64,000 nucleotides of DNA from Agrococcus pavilionensis RW1 (GCF_000400485.1 NZ_ASHR01000026.1:1-64000); one strand, 5' to 3'; positions 47,859 to 56,829 are shown, counted from the first letter of the stretch. Numbers and translations: made by a program. Notes: generated by a model not told the origin, from the sequence alone.

Positions 47859-47902
47859 GTCTCAGGACATCGGTGACACTTCTGGGTCAGGACATCGGTG
47901 AC
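47859..47902. mobile_element. Relic of an IS481-like element end
   Basis: TGTCTCAGGACATCGGTGAC (47859) and a second TCAGGACATCGGTGAC (47887) stand 23 bases apart. I recall this motif from ends of IS481-family elements in actinobacteria; no transposase reading frame remains. Decided from memory, not by comparison. Confidence 0.45.
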
Positions 47903-47990
47903 GGTTCCGCGGATATCGCTGGGACGTCTCGTTGGAGCGGCCCTGCCGCCACGACGCGACCCGTACTCGCCGAGCGGAGCCGTTGCAGCG

Positions 47991-48110
47991 GGTCAAGTCG
48001 GCGGGAGCGGGTCGACTCGCTGCTGGAAGCGGTCGAGTCGGCGAGGACGGGTCGAGTCGCTGCTGGGAGCGGTCGAGACGGCGGGAGCGGGTCGACTCGC
48101 TGCGTCGCAC
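47991..48110. repeat. 40-base tandem repeat, three copies
   Basis: Units 47991-48030, 48031-48070 and 48071-48110 begin GGTCrAG(T/A)CGGCG and continue GGGTCGA(C/G)TCGCTGC; the third diverges at its end. No open frame of interest. Together with the IS relic and the hairpin at 48175 it fills the 433-base gap 47837-48269, where I see no gene. Confidence 0.8.
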
Positions 48111-48174
48111 GCCGCCGAGCGCGAACGCGACAACTGCTGACGGGCCGATTCGCGAGGCGGACCCCATCTCGGCT

Positions 48175-48200
48175 CGCGGACCCGATATTCGGGGTCCGCG
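48175..48200 (-). terminator. Hairpin downstream of the ygfZ homologue
   Basis: Perfect 9-base stem CGCGGACCC / GGGTCCGCG with an 8-base loop, 70 bases past the stop at 48270. Confidence 0.55.
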
Positions 48201-48269
48201 CGCCGAGGACGGGTCCGTTCGGCTGGGCGCAGCAGACGCGCTCGGCGGGAGGCGACGCGGGCGGGCGCG

Positions 48270-49343
48270 CTACGCGGGCGGAGCGTCGGGGCGCGTCGGG
48301 CGCTTCACCGCGCCGAGCCGCGGCAGCCGCGGCGGCCGGTTCGCGTGGCCCGCGCTCGGCGGCACGAGCACCTGCTGGCCCGCCGCGACGTCGATGCCCT
48401 CCGCGGAGCGCACGATGAGGTCGCCGTCGGCGGGTGCCGAGCGCTTCACGACCGCGAGCGCGATCGGGCCGAGCTCGTCGTGGATCGCCGCGGACGTCAC
48501 CGCACCGACCTCCCTGTCGCCCGCGAGCACGGCGTCGCCGGCCGCGACCGGCGCGTTCTGCGAGCCGTCGAGGTGCAGCAGCACCACGCGGCGCGGCGGG
48601 GCGCCGAGGTTGTGCACCTTCGCGATCGTCTCCTGCCCGCGGTAGCAGCCCTTCTGCAGGTGCACCGCGGTCGCGAGCCAGTCGAGCTCGTGCGGGATCG
48701 AGCGCTCGTCGACCTCCGCGAGGCCCGGCCGGCCCGCGGCGATGCGGAGCGCCTCCGCGGCGAGCGTGCCGACGAAGCGCTCCGGCTCGAGCGCCTCGGC
48801 CTCAGCGGGGGTCAGCACCGACTCCGACCAGCTCCACGGCTCGCCCGTCGCCTCGCCGTAGCGCACGCCGCCGGGCGCGACCTCGGGCCAACCGTCGCGC
48901 CACGCGACCGGGCCGGCCGGCTCGCCCGCGGTGCCCACGACGACCGCCTCGGGACGCTCGATCTCGACCTGCTTGAAGAACCGCATCCGCGTGAGCCACG
49001 CCTCGAGCGCGTCGCCGCTGCCGGCGTCGACGATCACCCAGAGCGCGTCGCCGTCGCGCCGCAGCCGCAGCGCGTGCTCGATGCGACCCTCGGGCGAGAG
49101 CACGAGCGACTCGGTCGAGGCGCCGTCGGCGAGCGCGGCGATCGCCTGGCTCGAGATCGAGTCGAGCCACGGCAGCGCGTCGGGCCCCGAGAGCCGCAGC
49201 ACGTCGCGCGGCAGCAGCACGAGCGCGCCGGCCCGGAGCCGCCGCTGCTCGGCCATGGGGTTGCCGACGTGCAGCGGCAGGCCGCTCGTCTCGTCGAGCA
49301 CCGCGCCGGGGATGCGCGAGGCGAGGGCCGCGAGCGCGCTCAC
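48270..49343 (-). CDS. ygfZ: YgfZ/GcvT-family folate-binding iron-sulfur repair protein
   Basis: 357 residues with the GcvT-like folate-binding fold. The signature KGCYRGQET (K-G-C-x-x-G-Q-E) is intact. YgfZ supports assembly or repair of certain Fe-S enzymes using tetrahydrofolate. GTG 49343 overlaps the stop of the nitrobindin-like gene by 4 bases, so the two are translated together. This ygfZ-nitrobindin pairing is common in actinobacteria. Confidence 0.88.
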   Translation of the reverse strand: MSALAALASRIPGAVLDETSGLPLHVGNPMAEQRRLRAGALVLLPRDVLRLSGPDALPWLDSISSQAIAALADGASTESLVLSPEGRIEHALRLRRDGDALWVIVDAGSGDALEAWLTRMRFFKQVEIERPEAVVVGTAGEPAGPVAWRDGWPEVAPGGVRYGEATGEPWSWSESVLTPAEAEALEPERFVGTLAAEALRIAAGRPGLAEVDERSIPHELDWLATAVHLQKGCYRGQETIAKVHNLGAPPRRVVLLHLDGSQNAPVAAGDAVLAGDREVGAVTSAAIHDELGPIALAVVKRSAPADGDLIVRSAEGIDVAAGQQVLVPPSAGHANRPPRLPRLGAVKRPTRPDAPPA

Positions 49344-49957
49344 GCCTCGTCGCCGCCCGCGGGCGTCACGCGCCCGAGCCGCGCCGAGGCGTGGCTCTCG
49401 AGCCCGCGGCCGAGCGCCGCGAGGTCCCACGCCCACAGCAGGTGGCCCTCGACGAGCCCGAGCATGCGAGTGGATGCGGTGTGCTCCTTCGCGCTCGCGC
49501 CGCGCAGCACCGCGTCGGTCGCGAGGTCGATGCGGGGGCCGGCGATCGTGCCGAGGTAGAGCTCGGCGACGCCCGCGGGGTGGGCGATGAGCGCCTGGAT
49601 GTCGAAGGCGCCGTCGGGGCGGCGGAGCGACTCGACCGCGTCGAGCGAGCCGAAGGCCGGCTCACCCTCGGGCGGCAGCATGCCGGGGCCGGGATCGGCC
49701 GCCTCAGCCGGGCGGGCGAGGCGCCAGAAGCCCGACTCGGCCGCGAGCGGCGTCAGCTCGTCGTCGAGCAGCCACGCGTAGGCCTCGTAGGAGAGGTAGG
49801 GATGCCCGTGGTGGGCGAAGGAGACGCGCTGGCCGAACTCGTGCTCCACCGTGCGGTCGCCGACCGGGAAGGAGAGCACGCCGGTGCCCTCCCAGTCGCC
49901 GACGAGCCACTGGAGCGGGCCGAGCTCCGCGGGCAGCGTGGGATCGAGCTCGAGCAC
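49340..49957 (-). CDS. Nitrobindin-like haem-binding beta-barrel protein (DUF1794/FABP-like)
   Basis: 205 residues. GDWEGTG is the N-terminal G-x-W-x-G-x-G motif, and the C-terminal LLWAWDLAALG region resembles the barrel-closing strand of nitrobindins, where a His binds haem; the expected haem-side His is probably in AHPAGVAEL. These proteins bind ferric haem and convert peroxynitrite. It sits between a 40-residue membrane protein (4-base gap) and ygfZ (4-base overlap). Confidence 0.8.
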   Translation of the reverse strand: MLELDPTLPAELGPLQWLVGDWEGTGVLSFPVGDRTVEHEFGQRVSFAHHGHPYLSYEAYAWLLDDELTPLAAESGFWRLARPAEAADPGPGMLPPEGEPAFGSLDAVESLRRPDGAFDIQALIAHPAGVAELYLGTIAGPRIDLATDAVLRGASAKEHTASTRMLGLVEGHLLWAWDLAALGRGLESHASARLGRVTPAGGDEA

Positions 49958-49961
49958 CGCG

Positions 49962-50084
49962 CTAGCGCTGGCCCTTGAAGAGGTTGCGGATGACCACGTA
50001 GGAGACGCCGAGGATCGCGATCATGGCGAGCCCGAGCAGACCGAGGTAGAAGATCTCGAAGGCGATGATGGGGATGGCGTCCAT
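49962..50084 (-). CDS. Small single-helix membrane protein, 40 residues
   Basis: Short frame starting MDAIPIIAFEIFYLG and ending NLFKGQR, almost wholly one membrane helix (about 7-30) with a basic end. TAGGAT lies 6 bases before ATG 50084, giving a typical leaderless start, and the stop is 4 bases before the nitrobindin-like start, so it leads that operon. Coding is supported by context and composition rather than similarity. Function unknown. Confidence 0.7.
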   Translation of the reverse strand: MDAIPIIAFEIFYLGLLGLAMIAILGVSYVVIRNLFKGQR

Positions 50085-50130
50085 GGCTCGATCCTACCCC
50101 CGCACCCCGAGCCCGCGCGGGCGCCGGGCG

Positions 50131-50409
50131 CTACAGCAGGTGCGTGAGCGGCACGAGCACCGCGGAGGCGATCGCGAGCACCACGACCGAGCCGAAGACC
50201 GCCGCTGCGAGCCGCGCGACGACGCCGGGCTCCGTGGGCCCGCCGAGCTGGATCGCGAAGGCGACGAGCGTGCAGACGCCGAGCACGATCGGCAGCCACA
50301 CGATGCCGTCGGAGGGCTGCAGCACCCCGACCGCGATCGCGCCGATGGCCGCGAGCAGCCACACGGGCCACACGCTCCCCCATCGCCACGACGTGGCCCT
50401 GCTCGCCAT
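50131..50409 (-). CDS. Small membrane protein with three helices
   Basis: 92 residues, three hydrophobic segments (about 13-30, 38-55 and 68-90), arginine-rich N-terminus, no recognised domain. Start ATG 50409. It faces away from glnR and lies upstream of the 40-residue membrane protein with a 46-base gap, possibly in the same transcript. Function unknown. Confidence 0.65.
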   Translation of the reverse strand: MASRATSWRWGSVWPVWLLAAIGAIAVGVLQPSDGIVWLPIVLGVCTLVAFAIQLGGPTEPGVVARLAAAVFGSVVVLAIASAVLVPLTHLL

Positions 50410-50540
50410 GGCCTCATCATGCCGCAGTCCCCTCGGACGGTCGAACCGGGTCGCGCGCCATGCCGCCCGCCGTCGAGCGCACCGGCGCCGTCAGGACGCC
50501 CTCTGCGCAGACCGTAGGATCGGAATCGGCAGGAGGCTTG

Positions 50541-51182
50541 ATGGCGCACGTCGTGATCTTCACCCGCCGCGATCGGGGAGCGCTGCCCAGTCTCGAGCTG
50601 CTGGAGCACCGCGTGACGACGCTCCCCGGCACGGCGGAGGCCGTCGCGCACGCCCCCGCCGGCGACGTGCTCGTCGTCGACGGCGCCGTCGAGCTCGCGA
50701 GCGCGAAGGCGCTGTGCCGGCTGCTCGACCGCGACGCGACGCCGGTGCTGCTCGTGCTCTCCGAGGGCGGCTTCGCGGCCGTGAGCGCCGAGTGGGGCGT
50801 GACCGACATCGTGCTCGACTCGGCCGGTCCCGCCGAGCTCGAGGCACGCATCCGCCTCGCCGCCAGCGCGCGCACCGAGGCCAAGCCGATCGTCGCGAGC
50901 GGCCTCAGCATCGACGAGGCGAGCTACCAGGCGAGGGTCGACGGCCGACCGGTCGACCTGACCTACAAGGAGTTCGAGCTGCTGCGGTTCCTCGCCGCGC
51001 ACCCCTTGCGCGTCTTCACGCGCGAGCAGTTGCTGAGCGAGGTGTGGGGCTACGACTACTTCGGCGGCACCCGCACCGTCGACGTGCACGTGCGGCGCCT
51101 GCGCGCGAAGCTCGGCGACCTCGAGGGCCTCATCGGCACCGTGCGCGGCGTCGGCTACCGCTTCGACCTGGAGACCGCATGA
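50541..51182 (+). CDS. glnR: GlnR-type OmpR-family regulator
   Basis: 213 residues. The receiver-like half is degenerate (DVLVVDGAVE, without the usual DxxLP loop), as in GlnR, which works without phosphorylation. The winged-helix half (LTYKEFELLRFLAAHP to IGTVRGVGYRF) is close to mycobacterial GlnR. It should control nitrogen assimilation genes. AGGAGG precedes ATG 50541. ATGA overlap with mshD reproduces the glnR-mshD order of mycobacteria. Confidence 0.85.
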   Translation: MAHVVIFTRRDRGALPSLELLEHRVTTLPGTAEAVAHAPAGDVLVVDGAVELASAKALCRLLDRDATPVLLVLSEGGFAAVSAEWGVTDIVLDSAGPAELEARIRLAASARTEAKPIVASGLSIDEASYQARVDGRPVDLTYKEFELLRFLAAHPLRVFTREQLLSEVWGYDYFGGTRTVDVHVRRLRAKLGDLEGLIGTVRGVGYRFDLETA

Positions 51183-52012
51183 TCGACACCGCTCGCGCCC
51201 TCGGCGCCGCGTGCGCCGCGCACGACGGCATGCCGCCCTTCAACGACCAGGCGCTCGTCGAGCTCGCCCGCGGGCAGCGGCGCGCGATCGGCGACGAGAC
51301 GGCGCTCGCGATCGTGAGCGACGCCGACCGGGAGGTCGAGCTCGCCGTGCACCCCGACCACCGCGGCCGCGGGCGCGGGCTCGCGCTCGCCGAGCGCGTC
51401 GCCGCCGAGCTCGGCGCGTTCGACGCGTGGGCGCACGGCGACCTGCCCGCGGCGCGCGCGATCGCCGAGCGGCTCGGGATGCGGCGCGTGCGCGAGCTGC
51501 TGCAGCTGCGCGCCCCCGTGCCGGCCGCCGCCGACGGCGCGGATCCCGACCGCCTGCCCGACGGGGTGCGCGCGTTCGAGCCCGACGACGCATCCGCCCT
51601 GCTCGCCCTCAACGCCGCCGCGTTCGCCGACCACCCCGAGCAGGGCCGCATGAGCGCGAGCGACCTCGCCGCGCGCCTGGCCGAGCCGTGGCACGACGAC
51701 GCCAACCTCGTCGTGCTGCCGGGCGAGGCGGGCCTGGACGGCTTCGCGTGGGTCAAGCCGGGCGGCGACGTCGCCGAGCTCTACGTGCTGGGCGTCGCGC
51801 CCGGCCGGCAGGGCGCGGGCATCGGGCGACGGATGCTCGAGGCCGCGTTCGCGCGGATGCGCACGGTGGGCGCGACGACCGCGCACCTGTACGTCGAGGG
51901 CGACAACGAGGCTGCGCTCGGGCTCTACCGACGGGCAGGATTCTCGCAGTGGGCGATCGACGTGCGATGGAGGCACGGGACGATCACCCAGGACGATGGC
52001 ACCTCGGATTGA
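51179..52012 (+). CDS. mshD: Mycothiol synthase (MshD)
   Basis: 277 residues: two GNAT domains, the first (1-120) weaker with DHRGRGRGLALAE, the second (about 135-275) with APGRQGAGIGRRML as acetyl-CoA loop and NEAALGLYRRAGF. It acetylates Cys-GlcN-Ins in the last step of mycothiol synthesis, the main thiol of actinobacteria. Shorter than the mycobacterial enzyme by about 35 residues, mostly at the N-terminus. Co-transcribed with glnR. Confidence 0.9.
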   Translation: MIDTARALGAACAAHDGMPPFNDQALVELARGQRRAIGDETALAIVSDADREVELAVHPDHRGRGRGLALAERVAAELGAFDAWAHGDLPAARAIAERLGMRRVRELLQLRAPVPAAADGADPDRLPDGVRAFEPDDASALLALNAAAFADHPEQGRMSASDLAARLAEPWHDDANLVVLPGEAGLDGFAWVKPGGDVAELYVLGVAPGRQGAGIGRRMLEAAFARMRTVGATTAHLYVEGDNEAALGLYRRAGFSQWAIDVRWRHGTITQDDGTSD

Positions 52013-52024
52013 GAGGATGGCGTC

Positions 52025-54283
52025 ATGACTGACGGCACCGCCACCAGCGCTCCCGCGAGCTCGGAGACGCTCCGCGAGCGCCCGGCTCGCACCCTCGGCG
52101 AGGAGCGCAGCTTCCACGACGCCAACGAGGCCGACTTCGACGACTACGACGACGAGTCGAGCTGGTCGGCCGAGCTGCAGGGCACCGCGACCGAGGACGG
52201 CCTGCCCGCCGACCGCTTCCTCGACCGCGAGCTCTCCTGGCTCGCCTTCAACGAGCGCGTGCTCGAGATGGGCGAGGACCCGCGCGTGCCGCTGCTCGAG
52301 CGCGCCAACTTCCTCGCGATCTTCGCCTCGAACCTCGACGAGTTCTTCATGGTGCGGGTCGCGGGCCTCAAGCGCCGCATCGCGACGGGGCTCGCCGTGC
52401 CGACGAACGTGGGCCGCTCGCCGCAGGAGCTGCTGCACGCCGTCGTGCAGCGCGCGCACGACCTGCAGCTGCGGCACGCGCTCGCGGCGCGCGAGTCGTT
52501 CCAGGTCGACCTGGGTGAGGCCGGCATCCACGTCGTCACGTGGCACGACCTCACCGACGAGGAGCGCGAGGCGATGTCGGCGCGCTTCGAGGCCGAGATC
52601 TTCCCCGTCCTGATGCCGCTCGCGGTCGACCCCGCGCATCCGTTCCCCTACATCTCCGGCCTCTCGCTCAACCTCGCCGTGCGCGTGCAGGTGCCCGGCG
52701 AGGAGGAGCCGCAGTTCGCGCGCCTCAAGGTGCCGGCGGTGCTGCCGCGCTTCATCGAGCTCCCCCGCGCGGCCGACGGTGCGCAGCGGTTCCTGCCGCT
52801 CGAGGCGCTCATCGCGAACAACCTCGACGAGGTGTTCTCCGGGATGGGCATCATCGACCACCACGTCTTCCGCGTCACGCGCAACGAGGACGTCTCGATC
52901 GACGAGGACGACACCGAGAACCTCATCAGCGCGCTCGAGGAGGAGCTCTCGCGGCGCAAGTTCGGGCCGCCCATCCGGCTCGAGGTCGCGGAGGACATCG
53001 ACGCCGACACGCTCGACCTGCTCGTCGACGAGCTCGGCATCACCGAGCACGAGGTCTACCGGCTGCCGGGGCTGCTCGACCTCACCGGGCTCTTCCAGAT
53101 CGCGGGCATCGACCGGCCCGACCTGCGCTACACGAAGCGCGTGCCGGTCACCGCGACGCCGTTCCTGCCCGGCGACCAGGACGAGAAGCCCGACCTCTTC
53201 GCGGCGATCACGCGCAAGGACGTGCTCGTGCACCACCCGTACGAGTCGTTCGCGACGAGCGTGCAGGCACTGCTCGAGCAAGCGGCCGACGACCCCGACG
53301 TGCTCGCGATCAAGCAGACGCTCTACCGCACCTCGGGCGACTCGCCCGTCGTCGCGGCGCTCATCCGCGCGGCCGCGGCCGGCAAGCAAGTGCTGGCGCT
53401 CGTGGAGGTGAAGGCCCGCTTCGACGAGCAGGCGAACATCCGCTGGGCCAAGCAGCTCGAGCGCGCGGGCGTGCACGTCGTCTACGGCATCGTCGGCCTC
53501 AAGACGCACTGCAAGCTCATGCTCATCGTGCGCCGCGAGCAGGGGCGGCTGCGCCACTACTGCCACATCGGCACGGGCAACTACAACCCGAAGACGAGCC
53601 GCATCTACGAGGACTTCGGGCTCTTCACCGACAACGACCAAGTGGGTCGCGACATCACGCGGCTCTTCAACGAGCTCTCCGGCTATGCGAAGGAGAAGTC
53701 GTACCAGCGGCTGCTCGTCGCCCCGCGCCACTTGCGGAAGGGGCTGCTCGACCGCATCGAGCGCGAGACGGAGGCCGCCAGGGCCGGCCGGAGGGCGCGC
53801 ATCCGCTTCAAGATCAACGCGATCGTCGACGAGCAGCTCATCGACGCGCTCTACCGCGCGAGCCGCGCGGGCGTCGAGGTGCAGATCTGGGTGCGTGGCA
53901 TCTGCTCGATCAAGCCGGGCGTGCCGGGGCTGAGCGAGAACATCACGGTGCGCTCGATCGTCGGCCGCTACCTCGAGCACTCGCGCGTGTTCGCGTTCTG
54001 GAACGACGGCGCCGAGGAGGTCTTCATCGGCTCGGCCGACATGATGCACCGCAACCTCGACCGCCGCGTCGAGGCGCTCATCCAGCTCACCTCGACCGAG
54101 CACATGCGCGACATCTCGCAGCACTTCGATCGCGCGATGTCGCCGCAGACGGCGTCGTGGTGGGCGGAGCCCGACGGCACCTGGACGCGCCGCTTCTACG
54201 ACGACGAGGGCGCGCCGCTCGACGACCTGCACCGCGACCGGATGATCCAGATCCAGCGCCGCAAGCGCGCGGGCGGCCGGTGA
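52025..54283 (+). CDS. ppk: Polyphosphate kinase 1
   Basis: 752 residues. After an acidic N-terminal extension of about 65 residues come the N domain ([17 protein letters not shown]), head domain and two catalytic phospholipase-D-like halves with [13 protein letters not shown], whose His is the phosphorylated residue, and [19 protein letters not shown]. It makes polyphosphate from ATP at the membrane. GAGAGGA precedes ATG 52025. GTGA overlap with mutT1. Confidence 0.96.
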   Translation: MTDGTATSAPASSETLRERPARTLGEERSFHDANEADFDDYDDESSWSAELQGTATEDGLPADRFLDRELSWLAFNERVLEMGEDPRVPLLERANFLAIFASNLDEFFMVRVAGLKRRIATGLAVPTNVGRSPQELLHAVVQRAHDLQLRHALAARESFQVDLGEAGIHVVTWHDLTDEEREAMSARFEAEIFPVLMPLAVDPAHPFPYISGLSLNLAVRVQVPGEEEPQFARLKVPAVLPRFIELPRAADGAQRFLPLEALIANNLDEVFSGMGIIDHHVFRVTRNEDVSIDEDDTENLISALEEELSRRKFGPPIRLEVAEDIDADTLDLLVDELGITEHEVYRLPGLLDLTGLFQIAGIDRPDLRYTKRVPVTATPFLPGDQDEKPDLFAAITRKDVLVHHPYESFATSVQALLEQAADDPDVLAIKQTLYRTSGDSPVVAALIRAAAAGKQVLALVEVKARFDEQANIRWAKQLERAGVHVVYGIVGLKTHCKLMLIVRREQGRLRHYCHIGTGNYNPKTSRIYEDFGLFTDNDQVGRDITRLFNELSGYAKEKSYQRLLVAPRHLRKGLLDRIERETEAARAGRRARIRFKINAIVDEQLIDALYRASRAGVEVQIWVRGICSIKPGVPGLSENITVRSIVGRYLEHSRVFAFWNDGAEEVFIGSADMMHRNLDRRVEALIQLTSTEHMRDISQHFDRAMSPQTASWWAEPDGTWTRRFYDDEGAPLDDLHRDRMIQIQRRKRAGGR

Positions 54284-55215
54284 CCGCCGCGGCCGCGCCC
54301 GTGCTCGCCGCGGGCGCGCTCGTGTGGCGCCGCGGGAAGCGCGGCGTCGAAGCCCTGCTCGTCGAGCGCACGCAGCACCGCGACCTGTCGCTGCCGAAGG
54401 GCAAGCTCGACCCGGGCGAGTCGCTGCCCGAGTGCGCCGCGCGCGAGATCGAGGAGGAGACCGGCTGCGCCGTGACGCTCGGGGCGCCGCTCGGCACGAG
54501 CGAGTACCGACTGCCCGACGGCCGCGACAAGGTCGTCTACTACTGGCAGGCGCCGCTCGGCGATGCGGGTCCTGGCCCGTTCGAGCCGAACGACGAGATC
54601 ATGGCGCTGCACTGGCTGCCGCTCGACGAGGCGCGGCGGCGCGTGAGCTACGAGCACGACGCGGCGATCATCGCGCGCTTCGAGGAGCGCCTCGCGCGCG
54701 GCCAGGAGCGCACGTTCCCGATCGTCGCGCTGCGGCACGGGAAGGCCGCGGATCCCTACTCGTTCGACGGCGAGGATGCCGCGCGTCCGCTCACGTCGCG
54801 CGGCGAGCGCCAGTCGGCGTCGATCGCGCGCGGGATCGCCGCCTTCGGACCGGATCGCATCCTCTCGTCCGACGCGCTCCGGTGCCTGCAGACCGTCGAG
54901 CCGCTCGAGGCGCTGCTCGGGGTCGAGGCGAAGGCGCGGCACGAGCTGAGCCAGGAGTGGCCCGTCGGCCAGCGCGAGGAGATCGAGCGACGCATCGCGA
55001 AGGCGGTGCGCAAGCGCCGCGGCACCGTGCTCTGCAGCCACGCGCCGGTGATCGGCGACATCGTCTCGGCGGTCGTGCACGTGACGGATGCGGCGGAGAC
55101 GGAGCGCACGCACCGCGCGTCGATGCTGCACACGGCCGAGTTCACGGTGCTGCACGTGAGCGCCGGCACCGAGCCCTCGCTCGTCGCCCTCGAGACGCAC
55201 GGCCCGCCAGCGTAG
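54280..55215 (+). CDS. mutT1: MutT1-like Nudix hydrolase fused to a histidine phosphatase domain
   Basis: 311 residues. Nudix domain (about 5-140) with the box G-x5-E-x7-REIEEETG ([20 protein letters not shown]); histidine phosphatase (SixA-like) domain (about 145-305) with ALRHGKA and [10 protein letters not shown]. Mycobacterial MutT1 has the same two-domain layout and clears 8-oxo-dGTP and diadenosine polyphosphates. Overlap with ppk by 4 bases links it to polyphosphate and nucleotide metabolism. Confidence 0.92.
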   Translation: MTAAAAPVLAAGALVWRRGKRGVEALLVERTQHRDLSLPKGKLDPGESLPECAAREIEEETGCAVTLGAPLGTSEYRLPDGRDKVVYYWQAPLGDAGPGPFEPNDEIMALHWLPLDEARRRVSYEHDAAIIARFEERLARGQERTFPIVALRHGKAADPYSFDGEDAARPLTSRGERQSASIARGIAAFGPDRILSSDALRCLQTVEPLEALLGVEAKARHELSQEWPVGQREEIERRIAKAVRKRRGTVLCSHAPVIGDIVSAVVHVTDAAETERTHRASMLHTAEFTVLHVSAGTEPSLVALETHGPPA

Positions 55216-55246
55216 CCCCGCTCGTCTAGCAGGCGCCTCCCCGCTC

Positions 55247-55279
55247 GTCGAGTAGGCGCCGCAGGCGCCGTATCGAGAC
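55247..55279. repeat. Palindromic element of the GGTCTCGrTACG/CTACTCGACC family, copy 3
   Basis: GTCGAGTAG-GCGCC-GCA-GGCGCC-GTATCGAGAC, between mutT1 and the GIY-YIG gene. A broken half copy precedes it at 55221-55237. Confidence 0.8.
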
Positions 55280-55341
55280 GCCTCTCCACAGCGACGCCCG
55301 AGCAGCGACTCCAGGCCCGACACCTCGGGCACCATCCCCGC

Positions 55342-55776
55342 ATGCCCTGGGTCTACCTCCTCCGCTGCTCCGACGGTTCTCTCTACGCAGGCAGCACGTG
55401 GGACATGGAGCGGCGCCTCGACCAGCACCAACGCGGCGAGGGCGCGCAGTACACAAAGCGGCGCCGTCCCGTCGAGCTGGCCTTCGCGCACTACGACGAC
55501 TCGATCGCTGCGTGCTTCGCGCTCGAGAAGCAGATCCAGGGCTGGAGCCGGGCGAAGCGCGAGGCGCTCATCCGTGGTGACTTCGACGCGATCTCGGCCG
55601 CGGCGAAGAAGCGCGACTGGGCGGGGTACCGGAAGCGTCGAGCTGAGACGGGGAACGACCCGACGGACACGGAGGCACCACCGCTCGTCGAGCACGCGCC
55701 GCAACCATCGCTCGTCGAGCAGGCGCCGCAACCACCGGCCGTCGAGCACGCGCCGCAGCCACCGCTCGTCGAGTAG
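55342..55776 (+). CDS. GIY-YIG nuclease domain protein with repeat-derived tail
   Basis: 144 residues. The domain (1-95) has YLLRCSDGSLYAGST, the GIY-YIG pair in variant form (VYL, YAG), the catalytic Arg in MERRLDQHQ and Glu in LEKQIQGWSRAKREALI. Length and sequence fit the small UPF0213/YhbQ group, possibly DNA nucleases. The last 31 residues are three 9-residue repeats (PLVEHAPQP, SLVEQAPQP, PAVEHAPQP) plus PLVE, encoded by 27-base copies of half a palindromic element whose intact copy supplies the stop codon. No clear ribosome binding site. Confidence 0.82.
   Translation: MPWVYLLRCSDGSLYAGSTWDMERRLDQHQRGEGAQYTKRRRPVELAFAHYDDSIAACFALEKQIQGWSRAKREALIRGDFDAISAAAKKRDWAGYRKRRAETGNDPTDTEAPPLVEHAPQPSLVEQAPQPPAVEHAPQPPLVE
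55682..55762 (+). repeat. 27-base coding repeat in the GIY-YIG tail
   Basis: Three units (55682, 55709, 55736) of CGCTCGTCGAGCAsGCGCCGC type; the fourth continues as a normal palindromic element. Each has CAC or CAG where the element has the TAG stop. Confidence 0.88.
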
Positions 55777-55800
55777 GCGCCGCAGGCGGCGTATCGAGAC
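55768..55800. repeat. Palindromic element, copy 4 (provides the GIY-YIG stop codon)
   Basis: GTCGAGTAG-GCGCC-GCA-GGCGGC-GTATCGAGAC; its TAG at 55774-55776 ends the GIY-YIG frame. Confidence 0.85.
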
Positions 55801-55811
55801 GCAGCAGGCCG

Positions 55812-55848
55812 GGTCTCGATACGTCGTCCTGCGGACGACTACTCGACC
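55812..55848. repeat. Palindromic element, copy 5
   Basis: GGTCTCGATACG-TCGTC-CTGCG-GACGA-CTACTCGACC, 37 bases, identical to 55943-55979. A half copy (GACGACTACTCGACC) follows at 55861. Confidence 0.88.
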
Positions 55849-55942
55849 AACGTGGGGACGGACGACTACTCGACCAACGCGTGGAGCGAGTCCCGCTCGC
55901 CGGGTACGCGCCGCAGGCGCCGTGTCCAGACGCAGCAAGCCG

Positions 55943-55979
55943 GGTCTCGATACGTCGTCCTGCGGACGACTACTCGACC
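55943..55979. repeat. Palindromic element, copy 6
   Basis: Identical to copy 5 and exactly 131 bases further; a degenerate copy at 55898-55931 corresponds to copy 4. The region 55777-56042 is thus an imperfect tandem duplication of two elements with no gene in it. Confidence 0.88.
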
Positions 55980-56042
55980 AACGGAGGAACGGACGACTAC
56001 CGACCAACGGAGGGACAGACGGCGGGGCGGCGCCCGAGTCGA

Positions 56043-56822
56043 TCAGCCGAAGCGGCCCGAGACGTAGTCCTCGGTCGACTGCACCGACGGGTTCGAGAAG
56101 ATGCGGGTCGTCTCGTCGTACTCGATGAGCTTCCCCGGCTTGCCCGTGCCGGCGATGTTGAAGAACGCCGTCTTGTCGGAGACGCGGCTCGCCTGCTGCA
56201 TGTTGTGGGTCACGATCACGATCGTGTACTCCTGCTTGAGCTCCTCGATGAGGTCCTCGATCGCGAGCGTCGAGATCGGGTCGAGCGCCGAGCACGGCTC
56301 GTCCATCAGCAGCACGTCGGGGCTCACTGCGATCGCGCGAGCGATGCAGAGGCGCTGCTGCTGACCGCCCGAGAGGCCCGAACCCGGGATGCCGAGGCGG
56401 TCCTTCACCTCGTTCCAGAGGTTCGCGCCGCGCAGCGAGCGCTCGACGAGGTCGTCCTGGTCGCCCTTGGACATCCGGCGGTTGTTGAGCAGCACGCCGG
56501 CGAGCACGTTCTCGCGGATCGTCATCGTCGGGAACGGGTTCGGGCGCTGGAAGACCATCCCGATCTGGCGGCGCACGTTGACCGGGTCGACGCCCGAGCC
56601 GTAGAGGTTGGCGCCGTCGAGCAGGATCTCGCCGTCGACGTAGGCGCCGGCGATCACCTCGTGCATGCGGTTGATCGTGCGCAGCACGGTCGACTTGCCG
56701 CAGCCCGAGGGGCCGATGAACGCGGTGACCGAGCGGGGCTCGATCTCGAGCGAGACGCCCTCGACGGCCTTGAAGGCGCCGTAGTAGACGTCGAGGTCGT
56801 TGATCTCGATGCGCTTGGACAT
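56043..56822 (-). CDS. pstB: Phosphate ABC transporter ATPase PstB
   Basis: 259 residues, full length. Walker [10 protein letters not shown] (about 34-42), signature LSGGQQQRL, Walker [14 protein letters not shown] and switch His in VTHNMQQA. It powers high-affinity phosphate uptake with PstA, PstC and PstS and helps signal phosphate status to SenX3 via PhoU. Last gene of pstSCAB, 7 bases after pstA. Confidence 0.97.
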   Translation of the reverse strand: MSKRIEINDLDVYYGAFKAVEGVSLEIEPRSVTAFIGPSGCGKSTVLRTINRMHEVIAGAYVDGEILLDGANLYGSGVDPVNVRRQIGMVFQRPNPFPTMTIRENVLAGVLLNNRRMSKGDQDDLVERSLRGANLWNEVKDRLGIPGSGLSGGQQQRLCIARAIAVSPDVLLMDEPCSALDPISTLAIEDLIEELKQEYTIVIVTHNMQQASRVSDKTAFFNIAGTGKPGKLIEYDETTRIFSNPSVQSTEDYVSGRFG

Positions 56823-56829
56823 GTGCGGG

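Noticed and set aside
47991-48110. 40-base repeats considered as a CRISPR array
   Set aside because: The repeats are directly adjacent with no spacers, differ from each other, and no cas gene is nearby.
51155-54232. Minus-strand open frame of 1025 codons opposite mshD and ppk
   Set aside because: It covers well-recognised genes on the other strand, is full of Arg, Asp, Glu and Val repeats typical of antisense GC-rich frames, and has no domain or ribosome site.
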